Below the pieces are notes generated by a model that was not told where the DNA came from, ran no database searches, and worked only from the letters and a program-made list of their open reading frames with translations. Of a stretch of 44,283 bases of DNA, positions 23,117 through 31,648 are shown piece by piece. Location: positions 1-44,283 of the forward strand of contig CADCEW010000011.1 in NCBI GenBank assembly GCA_902800585.1, given 5' to 3'. Source of the DNA: an uncultured Prevotellaceae bacterium. GTDB taxonomy: Bacteria > Bacteroidota > Bacteroidia > Bacteroidales > Bacteroidaceae. The translations under genes and the position numbers were made by a program. Numbering within the stretch: position 1 is the first letter of the stretch; every line of letters begins with the position of its first letter.

Positions 23117-25828
23117 CTAACCCTTCTTTTGGGCGTAGAGTGCTGCTATGGATTCCTTTAGTGCGGCAATTTTCTCTTCAGAGTCACTTTGCTTCTTACG
23201 CTCTAAGGCAACAACCTGCTCTGGGGCATTGGCAACGAAGCGCTCGTTGGAGAGTTTCTTCATGACACCTGCAAGGAAGCCTTCTAGGTGCTTTAACTGT
23301 GCCTCCTGTTTCTCAATCTCAGCATCAATATCAATCATATTGCCGAGAGGAACGGCAAATTCATCCGTACCTACCATGAAGGCTGAAGCAGTAGCGTCTT
23401 TTTCTGCAACAGTATGGATCGTATTGACATTCGCCATCTTCATGATAGCTGCTGCATATGACTCATAATGATTGGATGATACGGCTTGTAGTTCCAGAGC
23501 CTCCTTGGGGGCAATGTTCTTCTGACTTCGAACCATGCGTACACCGCTGACAATCTGCTTAACCTGTTCGAAATCGGCAAGGAGTTGCTTATCCTTTGTA
23601 GTTAAGCCAAGTACAAGGTTTTCGCGCATGATACTCTCTCCAGTCTTGCGCTCATAAAGTGCTTGCCAAAGTTCCTCAGTGATGAACGGCATGAAGGGAT
23701 GCAACATTTTTAACAGAATGTCGAAGAAACGCAGGGTTTCCTCATAAGTCGTTTGGTCGATAGGTTGCGCCTCACCGTTGATATAGGCGGGTTTTACCAT
23801 CTCCAGATACCAACTGGAGAACTCGTCCCAGAAGAGTTTGTAAACTGCCATCAGTGCTTCGGAGATACGATACTTGGAGAAGAGATCCTGTAGTTCCTCA
23901 TTAACCTCCCTGAGTTTGGCATCAAACCAAGCGACTGCGATTTTACTGGCTTCTGTCTGTTCGGTATCAGCAACCTGCCATCCTTTGACGAGACGGAAGG
24001 CATTCCATATCTTATTATTGAAGTTACGTCCTTGTTCACAGAGACTTTCATCAAACAAGATATCGTTGCCGGCAGGGGCGGAGAGCATCATACCCATACG
24101 TACACCATCAGCTCCAAACTTCTCAATGAGTTCAATTGGGTCGGGTGAGTTTCCTAATGACTTAGACATCTTACGTCCTAATTTGTCGCGGACAATACCA
24201 GTGAAATAAACATTCTTGAAGGGGAAGGTTCCCATATACTCCTCACCAGCCATAATCATGCGTGCTACCCAGAAGAAGATGATGTCGGGAGCAGTTACTA
24301 AGTCGCTAGTGGGGTAGTAGTAATTAATCTCCTCATTACCAGGATTATTGATACCGTCGAAGAGTGAAATAGGCCAGAGCCATGAAGAAAACCATGTGTC
24401 AAGAGCATCCTCATCCTGACGAAGGTCGGCATCCGTAATCTTTGGATTCTGTTGCTGAGCCAGTTTCAAAGCCTCCTCACGAGTAGCGGCAACTACATAG
24501 TCATCGTTCTCGTTATAGTAATAGGCAGGAATACGGTGTCCCCACCACAACTGACGAGAAATACACCAGTCTTGAATGTTCTCTAACCAATTCTTATAAG
24601 TATTCTTGTATTTCTCTGGATAGAACTTCATCTCCCCGTTCATAACAGGGGGTAAAGCGATATCGGCAAAGTGCTTCATCTTCAAGAACCATTGCAGTGA
24701 GAGGCGTGGCTCAATAGCGGTGTCAGGGTTACGCTCAGAATAACCAACCTTATTCGTATAGTCCTCAATACGCTCCATAAGTCCGGCTTCTTGCAAATCC
24801 TTGGCAATCTGCTTACGACAGTCCATACGGTCCATACCTACATAAATAGGACTTTGCTCACTGATGGTGCCATCGGGGTTAAAGATATCAATCGTTTCCA
24901 AGTTATGCGTCTTACCCAGCATATAGTCGTTGGTATCGTGGGCAGGAGTTACTTTCAAGCAACCTGTACCGAACTCGATATCTACATAACGGTCTTCGAT
25001 GACAGGAATGACACGGTTTACCAAAGGAACAATCACCTTGCGTCCTTTTAACCATTGATTCTTGGGATCTTTGGGATTGATACACATAGCGGTATCACCC
25101 ATAATCGTCTCTGGACGGGTAGTGGCAACAACGGCATAATAACCTTTTGTATCTTTGTGGATGACGTTGCCTTCGGCCTCTAGAGCCTCTAGATTATCTA
25201 GATTCTCTAGACCGTCCACGTAGTACTTTAGGTGGAAAAGATGGCTCTGCTCTTCTTTGTATATTACCTCCTCGGTAGAAAGGGCAGTCAGTGCTTTCGG
25301 ATCCCAGTTGACCATACGGAGACCACGATAAATTAGTCCTTTATTATAGAGGTCGACGAAAACTTTAATAACACTTTCTGAACGTTTCTCATCCATAGTG
25401 AAAGCAGTGCGGTCCCAGTCACAGGACGCTCCTAAGCGACGGAGTTGCTTCAGGATAATACCACCATGCTCATCAGTCCAATCCCATGCATGTTTTAGAA
25501 ATTCATCACGAGTCAGGTCATGTTTTTTAATACCCTGCTCGGCTAGTTTCTTCACTACTTTTGCTTCTGTGGCAATAGATGCATGGTCAGTGCCTGGTAC
25601 CCAACAGGCGTTCTTGCCTTCCATTCGGGCACGGCGCACCAGAATGTCTTGAATGGTGTTATTCAACATGTGTCCCATGTGCAATACGCCAGTCACATTG
25701 GGAGGTGGAATGACTATTGTGTAAGGTTCACGTCCGTCGGGTTTACTGGCAAATAGTTTATTGTCTAACCAGTACTGATACCATTTCGATTCGACCTCTT
25801 TTGGGTCGTATTTACTTGCTAATTCCAT
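23117..25828 (-). CDS. valS: Valyl-tRNA synthetase
   Basis: The 903-residue class I synthetase charges tRNA-Val. The signature motifs are [12 protein letters not shown] (HIGH box) and [10 protein letters not shown] (KMSKS). The editing domain contains [15 protein letters not shown]. The C-terminal anticodon-binding domain is followed by a coiled-coil arm rich in Glu and Lys (about residues 835-903). In the editing domain a run of (N/G)L(E/D) tripeptides, [16 protein letters not shown], is encoded by four 9-bp TCTAGANNN repeats at 25179-25214; it looks like an in-frame expansion. The gene heads an operon with the patatin-like gene and trmD and has its own strong promoter. Confidence 0.97.
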   Translation of the reverse strand: MELASKYDPKEVESKWYQYWLDNKLFASKPDGREPYTIVIPPPNVTGVLHMGHMLNNTIQDILVRRARMEGKNACWVPGTDHASIATEAKVVKKLAEQGIKKHDLTRDEFLKHAWDWTDEHGGIILKQLRRLGASCDWDRTAFTMDEKRSESVIKVFVDLYNKGLIYRGLRMVNWDPKALTALSTEEVIYKEEQSHLFHLKYYVDGLENLDNLEALEAEGNVIHKDTKGYYAVVATTRPETIMGDTAMCINPKDPKNQWLKGRKVIVPLVNRVIPVIEDRYVDIEFGTGCLKVTPAHDTNDYMLGKTHNLETIDIFNPDGTISEQSPIYVGMDRMDCRKQIAKDLQEAGLMERIEDYTNKVGYSERNPDTAIEPRLSLQWFLKMKHFADIALPPVMNGEMKFYPEKYKNTYKNWLENIQDWCISRQLWWGHRIPAYYYNENDDYVVAATREEALKLAQQQNPKITDADLRQDEDALDTWFSSWLWPISLFDGINNPGNEEINYYYPTSDLVTAPDIIFFWVARMIMAGEEYMGTFPFKNVYFTGIVRDKLGRKMSKSLGNSPDPIELIEKFGADGVRMGMMLSAPAGNDILFDESLCEQGRNFNNKIWNAFRLVKGWQVADTEQTEASKIAVAWFDAKLREVNEELQDLFSKYRISEALMAVYKLFWDEFSSWYLEMVKPAYINGEAQPIDQTTYEETLRFFDILLKMLHPFMPFITEELWQALYERKTGESIMRENLVLGLTTKDKQLLADFEQVKQIVSGVRMVRSQKNIAPKEALELQAVSSNHYESYAAAIMKMANVNTIHTVAEKDATASAFMVGTDEFAVPLGNMIDIDAEIEKQEAQLKHLEGFLAGVMKKLSNERFVANAPEQVVALERKKQSDSEEKIAALKESIAALYAQKKG
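25179..25214. repeat. 9-bp CTAG tandem repeat inside valS
   Basis: Four consecutive nonamers TCTAGAGCC, TCTAGATTA, TCTAGATTC and TCTAGACCG keep the valS frame and encode a repeated Leu-(Glu/Asp)-x tripeptide. The CTAG core and period match the array in the ilvD-ilvB spacer. Confidence 0.9.
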
Positions 25829-25852
25829 ATACCTATTTTATAATAATGGCTG

Positions 25853-25884
25853 CAAAATTACGAATAAATGAGAAGAAAACCAAA
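25853..25884 (-). promoter_or_regulatory. Promoter of the valS operon
   Basis: On the minus strand TTTG (25884-25881), a 20-base spacer and TAATTTTG (25860-25853) match the consensus. The ATG at 25828 follows 24 bases after the -7 box. Confidence 0.8.
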
Positions 25885-25889
25885 TAATA

Positions 25890-25942
25890 TTTGATTTTTC
25901 CGTATGAAAAGTACCTTCGGCAAGTTTTTTTTTGTACCTTTG
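25890..25942 (+). promoter_or_regulatory. Probable promoters of the mazG operon
   Basis: Two -7-like boxes are seen. TACCTTCG (25912-25919) has TTTG (25890-25893) 18 bases upstream. TACCTTTG (25935-25942) is an exact box but only 8 bases before the mazG ATG and lacks a good -33 partner. The region is shared with the divergent valS promoter. Confidence 0.55.
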
Positions 25943-25950
25943 CCCCTAAT

Positions 25951-26751
25951 ATGGAGCAAATGCATACCAAAGAAGAGAAAATGGCAGCCTTTGGAAGACT
26001 GCTTGATGTGATGGATCGCTTACGCGTGGAATGCCCATGGGACCGTAAGCAGACCAATGATTCTTTGCGCCCTAATACGATAGAAGAAGTGTATGAACTT
26101 TGTGATGCGTTAATCAAAGACGATTCGCATGAGATATGCAAAGAGTTAGGCGATGTGTTGCTTCATATCGTATTCTACAGTCGTATAGGAGAAGAAAAAG
26201 GACTTTATGATGTAGCCGATGTTTGTAACAAACTGTGCGACAAGATGATATTCCGCCATCCGCATGTGTATGGAGAGACTGTTGCCAAGAGTGCAGAGGA
26301 GGTGCTTGACAATTGGGAACAAATCAAACAGAAAGAGAAAGACGGTAATAAGACAGTATTAGGTGGAGTACCTGCTTCTCTTCCTTCCTTGATAAAAGCA
26401 TACCGTATTCAAGATAAGGCTCGTCATGTGGGTTTTGATTGGGAAGAAAAACAGGATGTTTGGACAAAGGTTCGGGAGGAATTGGATGAGTTAGAGGCAG
26501 AGTTTAAGCGGGAGGATAAGTCACGTTCAGAGAAAGAGCTGGGTGATTTCCTCTTTTCTGTTATCAATGCGGCACGTCTCTATCACCTGAATCCCGATAA
26601 TGCCTTGGAAGGAACCAATCAGAAGTTTATTCGTCGTTTTAATTATATAGAGGAACATAGTATTAAAATAGGAAAACCATTGACAGAGATGTCTCTTGCC
26701 GAGATGGATAACCTTTGGAATGAAGCGAAAAGTAAAGAAAACAATCAATAA
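25951..26751 (+). CDS. mazG: Nucleoside triphosphate pyrophosphohydrolase
   Basis: MazG hydrolyses nucleoside triphosphates to monophosphates and pyrophosphate, housecleaning non-canonical or excess nucleotides. The start at 25951 (MEQMHTKEEKMAAFGRLLDVMDRL) gives 266 residues, close to the family; the in-frame ATG at 25891 would place both promoter-like boxes inside the gene. Two MazG domains are present: the first with CPWDRKQTNDSLRPNTIEEVYELCDAL and the metal-binding KELGDVLLHIV, the second with the Glu-rich VREELDELEAEF and EKELGDFLFSVIN. It is the first of three same-strand genes, followed 9 bp later by a lipoprotein and then ribonuclease Z. Confidence 0.95.
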   Translation: MEQMHTKEEKMAAFGRLLDVMDRLRVECPWDRKQTNDSLRPNTIEEVYELCDALIKDDSHEICKELGDVLLHIVFYSRIGEEKGLYDVADVCNKLCDKMIFRHPHVYGETVAKSAEEVLDNWEQIKQKEKDGNKTVLGGVPASLPSLIKAYRIQDKARHVGFDWEEKQDVWTKVREELDELEAEFKREDKSRSEKELGDFLFSVINAARLYHLNPDNALEGTNQKFIRRFNYIEEHSIKIGKPLTEMSLAEMDNLWNEAKSKENNQ

Positions 26752-26760
26752 ATAAAGACT

Positions 26761-27426
26761 ATGAAGAAAATCTTATTTGTAGCAATTGTGTTTATTGCTG
26801 TAGTAATGACAGTAAGTAGTTGTGGTGGTAAAACACAACAAGTTCCCTTTGATAATGGTGACTCAACAGATATGAGTGCCCTGCAGGATCCTACGATATA
26901 TGGTATCTGCGGAGAGGGATCAACGGACAGCATCTTACAAGTTGTGACAGACTTGGGTGATACGGTGCAGTTAAATATCACCTATGCCCGTGATAACAAT
27001 CAGGTATTTGGCGGACTTCATGCTGGTGACCGTATGGCTGTCGTTCCAAATAACAAGAAGACGGAAGCTTTGATAGTAGTCAATCAGGCTGCGTTGTTGG
27101 GTAACTGGGTGATGCCTAACCCACTTGATGGTAGTGACGAAGTCGGTTTCTCTATCAAAGAAGGCGGTATTGTAGAAGGAATCGAGCAAAGTAGTTTGAC
27201 TTACAAGACATGGCGTCTTGTCAGAGGAAAACTTGAGATGATTGCAGTTCGTGAAGGTGGCGGTGAGGAAGAGGAGATTAACCTCTATGATCTTGTCAAA
27301 CTGAATGCCGATTCTCTGATTCTCAAAGATAGTGAGGATCTCTATGAATATGGGCGTCAGCAGTTGAAGAAACCAGATTCTGATATCAAACTGGAAGAAG
27401 CATCCGAGGACGACTATAAGATTTGA
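26761..27426 (+). CDS. Lipoprotein with lipocalin-like domain
   Basis: The signal peptide MKKILFVAIVFIAVVMTVSSC ends in a lipobox, with Cys21 as the lipid anchor. The 221-residue protein has a central strand-rich part (about 35-105: TIYGICGEGSTDSILQV, then GDRMAVVPNN) and a second part starting LLGNWVMPNPLDGSDEVGFSIKEGG that resembles the lipocalin-like domains common in Bacteroidales lipoproteins (LxGxW followed by G-rich strands). The C terminus is acidic. Function is unknown. It lies between mazG and ribonuclease Z with gaps of 9 bp on each side, so it is co-transcribed, but there is no evident biochemical link. The domain assignment is moderate. Confidence 0.7.
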   Translation: MKKILFVAIVFIAVVMTVSSCGGKTQQVPFDNGDSTDMSALQDPTIYGICGEGSTDSILQVVTDLGDTVQLNITYARDNNQVFGGLHAGDRMAVVPNNKKTEALIVVNQAALLGNWVMPNPLDGSDEVGFSIKEGGIVEGIEQSSLTYKTWRLVRGKLEMIAVREGGGEEEEINLYDLVKLNADSLILKDSEDLYEYGRQQLKKPDSDIKLEEASEDDYKI

Positions 27427-27435
27427 TGTTATAGT

Positions 27436-28350
27436 TTGGAGCCTTTTAAGATTCACATATTAGGATGTGGAAGTGCTTTGCCTACACTCCATCATCATGC
27501 CTCAGCACAGGTGGTGGAGTTGAGAGGTAAACAATTCATGGTGGATTGCGGAGAGGGGACTCAGATGCAGTTGCGTCGTTCAAAGATACGGTTCACGAAA
27601 CTCTCCGCCGTCTTTATCAGTCATCTGCATGGTGACCATTGCTTTGGACTTATCGGCATGATTAGTACGTTCGGACTATTAGGACGTACGGCAAAATTGG
27701 ATGTCTATGCTCCTGCGGAGTTAGAATCTATGCTTCGCGAGCAGATGGTTATGTTTTGCAGGGGATTGGAATTTGAAGTAGTGTTTCATGCAGTGGATAC
27801 AACCCAACAAAAGATAGTATATGAGGATCGCAGTCTTACCATAGAGTCTATACCTTTGGAACATAGAATGCCTTGTTGTGGCTATCTGTTTAAGGAGAAA
27901 CAGACTCTTCCGCATATTAAGCGTGATATGGTAGACTTTTATCATATTCCTGTTTCTCAGATTAATAATATCAAGGCAGGTGCTGATTGGATAACGGAAG
28001 AAGGTGAACGGGTCTTGAATAGTCGTTTAGTAGAGCCGGCAGATATTCCTCGTAGTTATGCCTATTGCAGTGACACTCGTTATATACCGACATTACATGA
28101 GCGGATAAAAGGGGTGACAGCATTATATCATGAGAGTACTTATGCTGACGATAATCTCGTGCGTGCAGAGAAATATTACCATTCTACGGCTCGTCAGGCA
28201 GCTATGGTGGCAAGATACGCAGGGGTAGGGCGACTGATCCTTGGTCATTATTCTTCACGATATGAAGATGAGCAAGTGCTCCTTGATGAAGCCCAGCAGG
28301 TTTTCGAAAATACTTGTTTGAGTGACGAACAACTTGTTTTTGAGTTGTAA
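27436..28350 (+). CDS. rnz: Ribonuclease Z
   Basis: RNase Z is an endonuclease that trims 3' ends of tRNA precursors. The protein begins MEPFKIHILGCGSALPT, which requires a TTG start at 27436, the only one that gives the family N terminus; it lies 9 bp after the preceding stop. Metal ligands are His63-x-His65-x-Asp67-His68 in ISHLHGDHCFGL, with downstream LEHRMPCCGYLF, the DTRY segment (CSDTRYIPTL) and LGHYSSRY. The 304-residue length is that of short tRNase Z. Substrate exosite residues of the flexible arm lie around 155-200. The role is standard; the TTG start may keep expression low. Confidence 0.95.
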   Translation: MEPFKIHILGCGSALPTLHHHASAQVVELRGKQFMVDCGEGTQMQLRRSKIRFTKLSAVFISHLHGDHCFGLIGMISTFGLLGRTAKLDVYAPAELESMLREQMVMFCRGLEFEVVFHAVDTTQQKIVYEDRSLTIESIPLEHRMPCCGYLFKEKQTLPHIKRDMVDFYHIPVSQINNIKAGADWITEEGERVLNSRLVEPADIPRSYAYCSDTRYIPTLHERIKGVTALYHESTYADDNLVRAEKYYHSTARQAAMVARYAGVGRLILGHYSSRYEDEQVLLDEAQQVFENTCLSDEQLVFEL

Positions 28351-28371
28351 ATGTATTTTCCGTGTTAAAAA

Positions 28372-28403
28372 TTTGGTAGTTTCAAAAAATATTACTACTT
28401 TTG
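28372..28403 (+). promoter_or_regulatory. Promoter of the small secreted protein / transpeptidase / sigma operon
   Basis: TTTG (28372-28375), a 20-base spacer and TACTTTTG (28396-28403) match the consensus exactly; the ATG at 28424 follows 20 bases later. Confidence 0.8.
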
Positions 28404-28423
28404 CAAAAGATTATGTGTTGCTT

Positions 28424-28738
28424 ATGACAAAACGTGTACTAGGTTTGGCTTTATTGGCAGCGTTTTTGCTTATGCCTGTAAGTACTCGGGCTTCTCTGCC
28501 AGAGTTTGTCAGCATGGAGCAAGCGGATGAGAGGAATGACGTACAAATTACTGTAAGTCAGTCTGTTATCCGTGTTACTGGTGCAGAAGGATTGGTCATG
28601 GAAGTTATCTCATTGACAGGTCGTCATGTAATGTCTGTACGTATTGAAAGTCCTGCACAAAGAATTGAATTAACAAACATACCTAAAGGTTGCTACATTA
28701 TCAAAGTTGGAAAGGTTGTCAGAAAAATAGTTATCTGA
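28424..28738 (+). CDS. Small secreted protein consisting of a signal peptide and a T9SS-like C-terminal domain
   Basis: The start at 28424 gives 104 residues and is supported by a strong promoter and a signal peptide (MTKRVLGLALLAAFLLMPVSTRASL). An earlier in-frame start at 28322 would overlap rnz and hide that peptide. After the signal, about 25 residues lead into a segment that looks like a type A sorting domain of the type 9 secretion system: a conserved beginning (VRVTG-like VIRVTGAEG), then VMEVISLTGRHVM, IELTNIPKGCYIIKVG and a final KVVRKIVI. No cargo domain precedes it. It may be a remnant, a stand-alone domain or a small envelope protein. It precedes the transpeptidase gene, which overlaps it if that gene starts at TTG 28690. 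Confidence 0.65.
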   Translation: MTKRVLGLALLAAFLLMPVSTRASLPEFVSMEQADERNDVQITVSQSVIRVTGAEGLVMEVISLTGRHVMSVRIESPAQRIELTNIPKGCYIIKVGKVVRKIVI

Positions 28739-30246
28739 CTTCACTTTTACTTCTGTTGGCTTTATGCATTGTTACCAGTTGTAATAAAGGAGCCCATCAG
28801 AAAGAAGATATTACGATGGAGGCGTTTTCTGCATTGAAGACGCCTGTTTTTGAAATGACTCCTTCTGATATCCATTCTGCTTTAGGGAAATATGGACAAA
28901 TAGGGAAAGACTCTTTGTCACCAGCTTCGCGTACGGCTTTGTTCTATAAGCAATCAAATGGTCTTCTTTGGATTGACCGTCAGGGTGTTAAGCCTGCGGC
29001 AGATAGTTTGGTGAACGCATTGCGCCAGTTGAATACGATTGGATTCTCTGGTTCTCATTTCAAGCTCAAGGAGATAGAGGAGGATTTGTTACGTTGTCAA
29101 CTTCTTGATTTCGATGAACAGCATCCTGCCAAGGTGGTTATTCCCCGTTTGGATTATAATATGACTTCTGCTTATCTGCACTATTTGGCAGGTCAGCGTT
29201 ATGGTTTTGTGAATCCAAGGGCAGCCATTGGAGGAATGTATGATGTGGCAATTGAGCGTCCCAACGTTTCTTTCTATCAGTCAGCTTTCCATAAGATATT
29301 GAATGACAGCGTAGGAGAGTCGCTGAGAATGGCAGAGCCTCAGTCTTCTTTGTATCGCCAACTCAAGCAACAACTTACAGACTCCTCTTCAGATGAGAGT
29401 CGTCGTCGTATATTAATCAATATGGAGCGATGCCGTTGGCGTGATAAGAAGCCGATGCCCACTACAGGCAAGCGCATCGTGGTTAATATCCCAGCCTTTA
29501 TGCTCTATGCCTATGGTCCTGATTCTACGATGGAGATGCGTATCGGATGTGGAAAGGTAATTACCAAAACACCTTTGTTGAGTAGTGCGATTGAGTATAT
29601 GCAGGTGAACCCTGAATGGAGTATTCCTCAGAGTATTGTCAATAATGATGTGCTTAGCCATGCAGGTGATAGCGGCTATTTCGCTCGCCATCGTTATTAT
29701 ATTGCAGATCGTTCAACAGGAAAGAAAGTACCTATCAGCAGTGTATCCAGTTCGATGCTTGCCAGTGGAAAATATCGAGTGGCACAGGATGGAGGACGAG
29801 GCAACTCTTTAGGACGTATTGTCTTTCGTTTCAAGAACAATTTCTCAGTTTACCTGCATGATACCTCAACGCCGGCATTTTTCCAGAATGCATTTCGAGG
29901 AGTTTCGCATGGTTGCGTTCGTGTACAGCGTCCTTTTGATCTAGCTTGTTTCCTGTTAGGTAATACCGTTGACGAGTGGACTTTTGACAAGATACGTATT
30001 TCTATGGATATTCCACCTGTGACACAGCAGGGTATAGATTATGTGCGCACCCATCATCCTGGAGAAAATGATAATGGAAGGAGACTGCCATATCGGTTGG
30101 TCACTACATTGCAAGTCACTCCTCACGTACCTCTTTATATTACATATTATACGATTTTCCCGGATTTGAGTGGACAGTTAAGGACGTATCCTGACGTTTA
30201 TGGATATGATCAGTCTGTCTGGAATCACCTAAAGAAATACATCTGA
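28690..30246 (+). CDS. L,D-transpeptidase lipoprotein, YcbB-like
   Basis: The catalytic YkuD domain is clear: HDTSTPAFFQNAFRGVSHGC with the nucleophile Cys409 in SHGCVRVQRP, the pattern of enzymes that form 3-3 crosslinks or attach proteins to peptidoglycan. Before it, about residues 60-260 hold a scaffold and peptidoglycan-binding-like part as in YcbB/LdtD proteins. The N terminus reads LLLLLALCIVTSC, a lipobox, so the enzyme is envelope-anchored. The start is uncertain: TTG at 28690 is the earliest reasonable codon, overlapping the preceding gene by 49 bp, and no ATG gives an intact signal peptide. Translation could also begin nearer 28735 at the previous stop. The sigma-factor gene overlaps the stop by one base. 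Confidence 0.88.
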   Translation: MLHYQSWKGCQKNSYLTSLLLLLALCIVTSCNKGAHQKEDITMEAFSALKTPVFEMTPSDIHSALGKYGQIGKDSLSPASRTALFYKQSNGLLWIDRQGVKPAADSLVNALRQLNTIGFSGSHFKLKEIEEDLLRCQLLDFDEQHPAKVVIPRLDYNMTSAYLHYLAGQRYGFVNPRAAIGGMYDVAIERPNVSFYQSAFHKILNDSVGESLRMAEPQSSLYRQLKQQLTDSSSDESRRRILINMERCRWRDKKPMPTTGKRIVVNIPAFMLYAYGPDSTMEMRIGCGKVITKTPLLSSAIEYMQVNPEWSIPQSIVNNDVLSHAGDSGYFARHRYYIADRSTGKKVPISSVSSSMLASGKYRVAQDGGRGNSLGRIVFRFKNNFSVYLHDTSTPAFFQNAFRGVSHGCVRVQRPFDLACFLLGNTVDEWTFDKIRISMDIPPVTQQGIDYVRTHHPGENDNGRRLPYRLVTTLQVTPHVPLYITYYTIFPDLSGQLRTYPDVYGYDQSVWNHLKKYI

Positions 30247-30794
30247 TGACTTCCGTTGACGAGAAGCAGTTGATAGAGATGCTCTCTAATCCGGCCACAC
30301 AACGAAAGGCTTTTGAGCAGGTCGTTCGTCAATATAGTGAACCACTGTATTGGCAAGTGCGTCGTATAGTGTTGTCACATGAGGATGCCAATGATGTGAT
30401 GCAAAATGTCATGCTGAAAGCTTGGATGAATCTTGATACTTTCCGTAATGCCTCTAAATTGTCGACGTGGCTTTACAGGATAGCTATCAATGAGAGCCTT
30501 GACTTCGTCCGTCATCAGAAATCAACTTCAATGGTAAGTGCTGATGATGAAAATGGGATTGCCAATACCTTATTGGCGGATAAGTATTTCGATGGTGATG
30601 AGACAGAGGCGCAGTTACAGGAGGCTATTGCTCAGTTACCAGATGTACAGCGTACCGTTTTTAACCTTCGCTATTATGATGAGATGAAATATAGTGAGAT
30701 GAGCAAGGTTCTCAATACTTCCGAAGGAGCTTTGAAAGCATCTTATCATATTGCTGTTAAGAAGATTTCCGACTTTTTTAAGCAACACGATTAA
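30246..30794 (+). CDS. ECF-type RNA polymerase sigma factor
   Basis: The 182-residue protein has sigma region 2 (about 20-90: LYWQVRRIVLSHEDANDVMQ, then FRNASKLSTWLYRIAINES) and region 4 (about 125-178: LPDVQRTVFNLRYYDEMKYS with the helix-turn-helix). ECF sigma factors recruit RNA polymerase to stress or envelope promoters. The ATG overlaps the transpeptidase stop (TGATG), and the next genes encode a single-span membrane protein and a periplasmic protein, the expected arrangement for a sigma/anti-sigma/sensor circuit. It lacks an extra C-terminal domain. The regulon is unknown. Confidence 0.93.
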   Translation: MTSVDEKQLIEMLSNPATQRKAFEQVVRQYSEPLYWQVRRIVLSHEDANDVMQNVMLKAWMNLDTFRNASKLSTWLYRIAINESLDFVRHQKSTSMVSADDENGIANTLLADKYFDGDETEAQLQEAIAQLPDVQRTVFNLRYYDEMKYSEMSKVLNTSEGALKASYHIAVKKISDFFKQHD

Positions 30795-30832
30795 ACTATT
30801 TAAGGTATAGAACGTCAAAAGAATAAAAAAAG

Positions 30833-31183
30833 ATGGATATGAACGAAGAAAAGTATCTCAATGAACGGATGTCGAAGCAAAATCCTTTCAGAGTTCCTGA
30901 AGGATATTTCGATGATTTTGCCACCCAGGTGATGGCAAAGTTGCCCGAACGTGAGTTGAAGCCTGTTGCCAAGCGCGTATCGCTCCGTCCTTGGATGTAT
31001 GCGGCAGCGGCTTTACTAGTGGCTATATTCAGTGTGACGATATTTTTCACTCGTATGGACAAGTCACAAGAACAATCACAACAGACTGCTTCTACAGTGG
31101 TTTCAGATACCTATATGGATGAGGCTGCGGATTATGCGATGATTGATAATGCAGATATCTATGCTTGTCTTGTCGAGAATTAA
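30833..31183 (+). CDS. Probable anti-sigma factor, single-span membrane protein
   Basis: The 116-residue protein has a cytoplasmic N-terminal part (NPFRVPEGYFDDFATQVMAKLP, a motif seen in Bacteroidales proteins next to ECF sigma factors), one membrane segment (about 53-73, WMYAAAALLVAIFSVTIFF), and a short acidic extracytoplasmic tail. It has no zinc-binding HxxxCxxC motif. Position 38 bp downstream of the sigma gene and its topology suggest it holds the sigma factor inactive at the membrane. That role is inferred from context. Confidence 0.72.
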   Translation: MDMNEEKYLNERMSKQNPFRVPEGYFDDFATQVMAKLPERELKPVAKRVSLRPWMYAAAALLVAIFSVTIFFTRMDKSQEQSQQTASTVVSDTYMDEAADYAMIDNADIYACLVEN

Positions 31184-31189
31184 TAATTG

Positions 31190-31648
31190 ATGGATATGAA
31201 AAAGTCTTTTTTGATACTTGCTTGTCTGATGCTTGCCATGACAGGTATGGCGCAAGAACAGAAATTCTCACCTGAGAAATTCGAGGCGGATATGGAAGCA
31301 TTTATCACCAAAGAAGCCAAGTTTAATGAAAATGAGGCAGCCAAGTTTTTCCCCTTATTCAAGGAGATGCATCAGAAACAGCGTGGTCTTTATACGAAGA
31401 TGCGCAATTATGGAAAAGAAAAACCTGCGACAGATGACGCTTGTGCGGCAGCAATTCGTGAGCGCGACAAACTGAATATGGAACTGAGACAGTTGGAGCA
31501 GACTTATCACAAGAAGATGATGCAGGTTGTTTCTCCCTCAAAGGTATATGATGCCATCAGGGCTGAGAATAAATTCCATCGTCAGATGATGAAGGGTTGG
31601 CAGAGGCCTAAGGGTGGTATGCAGAGACCGAGGGGCAAACGCCCTTAA
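31190..31648 (+). CDS. Periplasmic Spy/CpxP-like helical protein
   Basis: The start is uncertain among TTG 31187, ATG 31190 and ATG 31196; all leave the signal peptide MKKSFLILACLMLAMTGMAQE intact. The mature part (about 130 residues) is mainly helical and charged, with KFEADMEAFITKEAKFNENE, AKFFPLFKEMHQKQRGLY, and a basic C terminus (RPKGGMQRPRGKRP). It resembles LTXXQ/Spy-type metal- or envelope-stress chaperones, which often follow sigma/anti-sigma pairs in Bacteroidales. It lies 6 bp after the anti-sigma gene, so it is likely the periplasmic sensor or partner. Its last 41 bp overlap the antisense 3' end of nth. Confidence 0.7.
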   Translation: MDMKKSFLILACLMLAMTGMAQEQKFSPEKFEADMEAFITKEAKFNENEAAKFFPLFKEMHQKQRGLYTKMRNYGKEKPATDDACAAAIRERDKLNMELRQLEQTYHKKMMQVVSPSKVYDAIRAENKFHRQMMKGWQRPKGGMQRPRGKRP

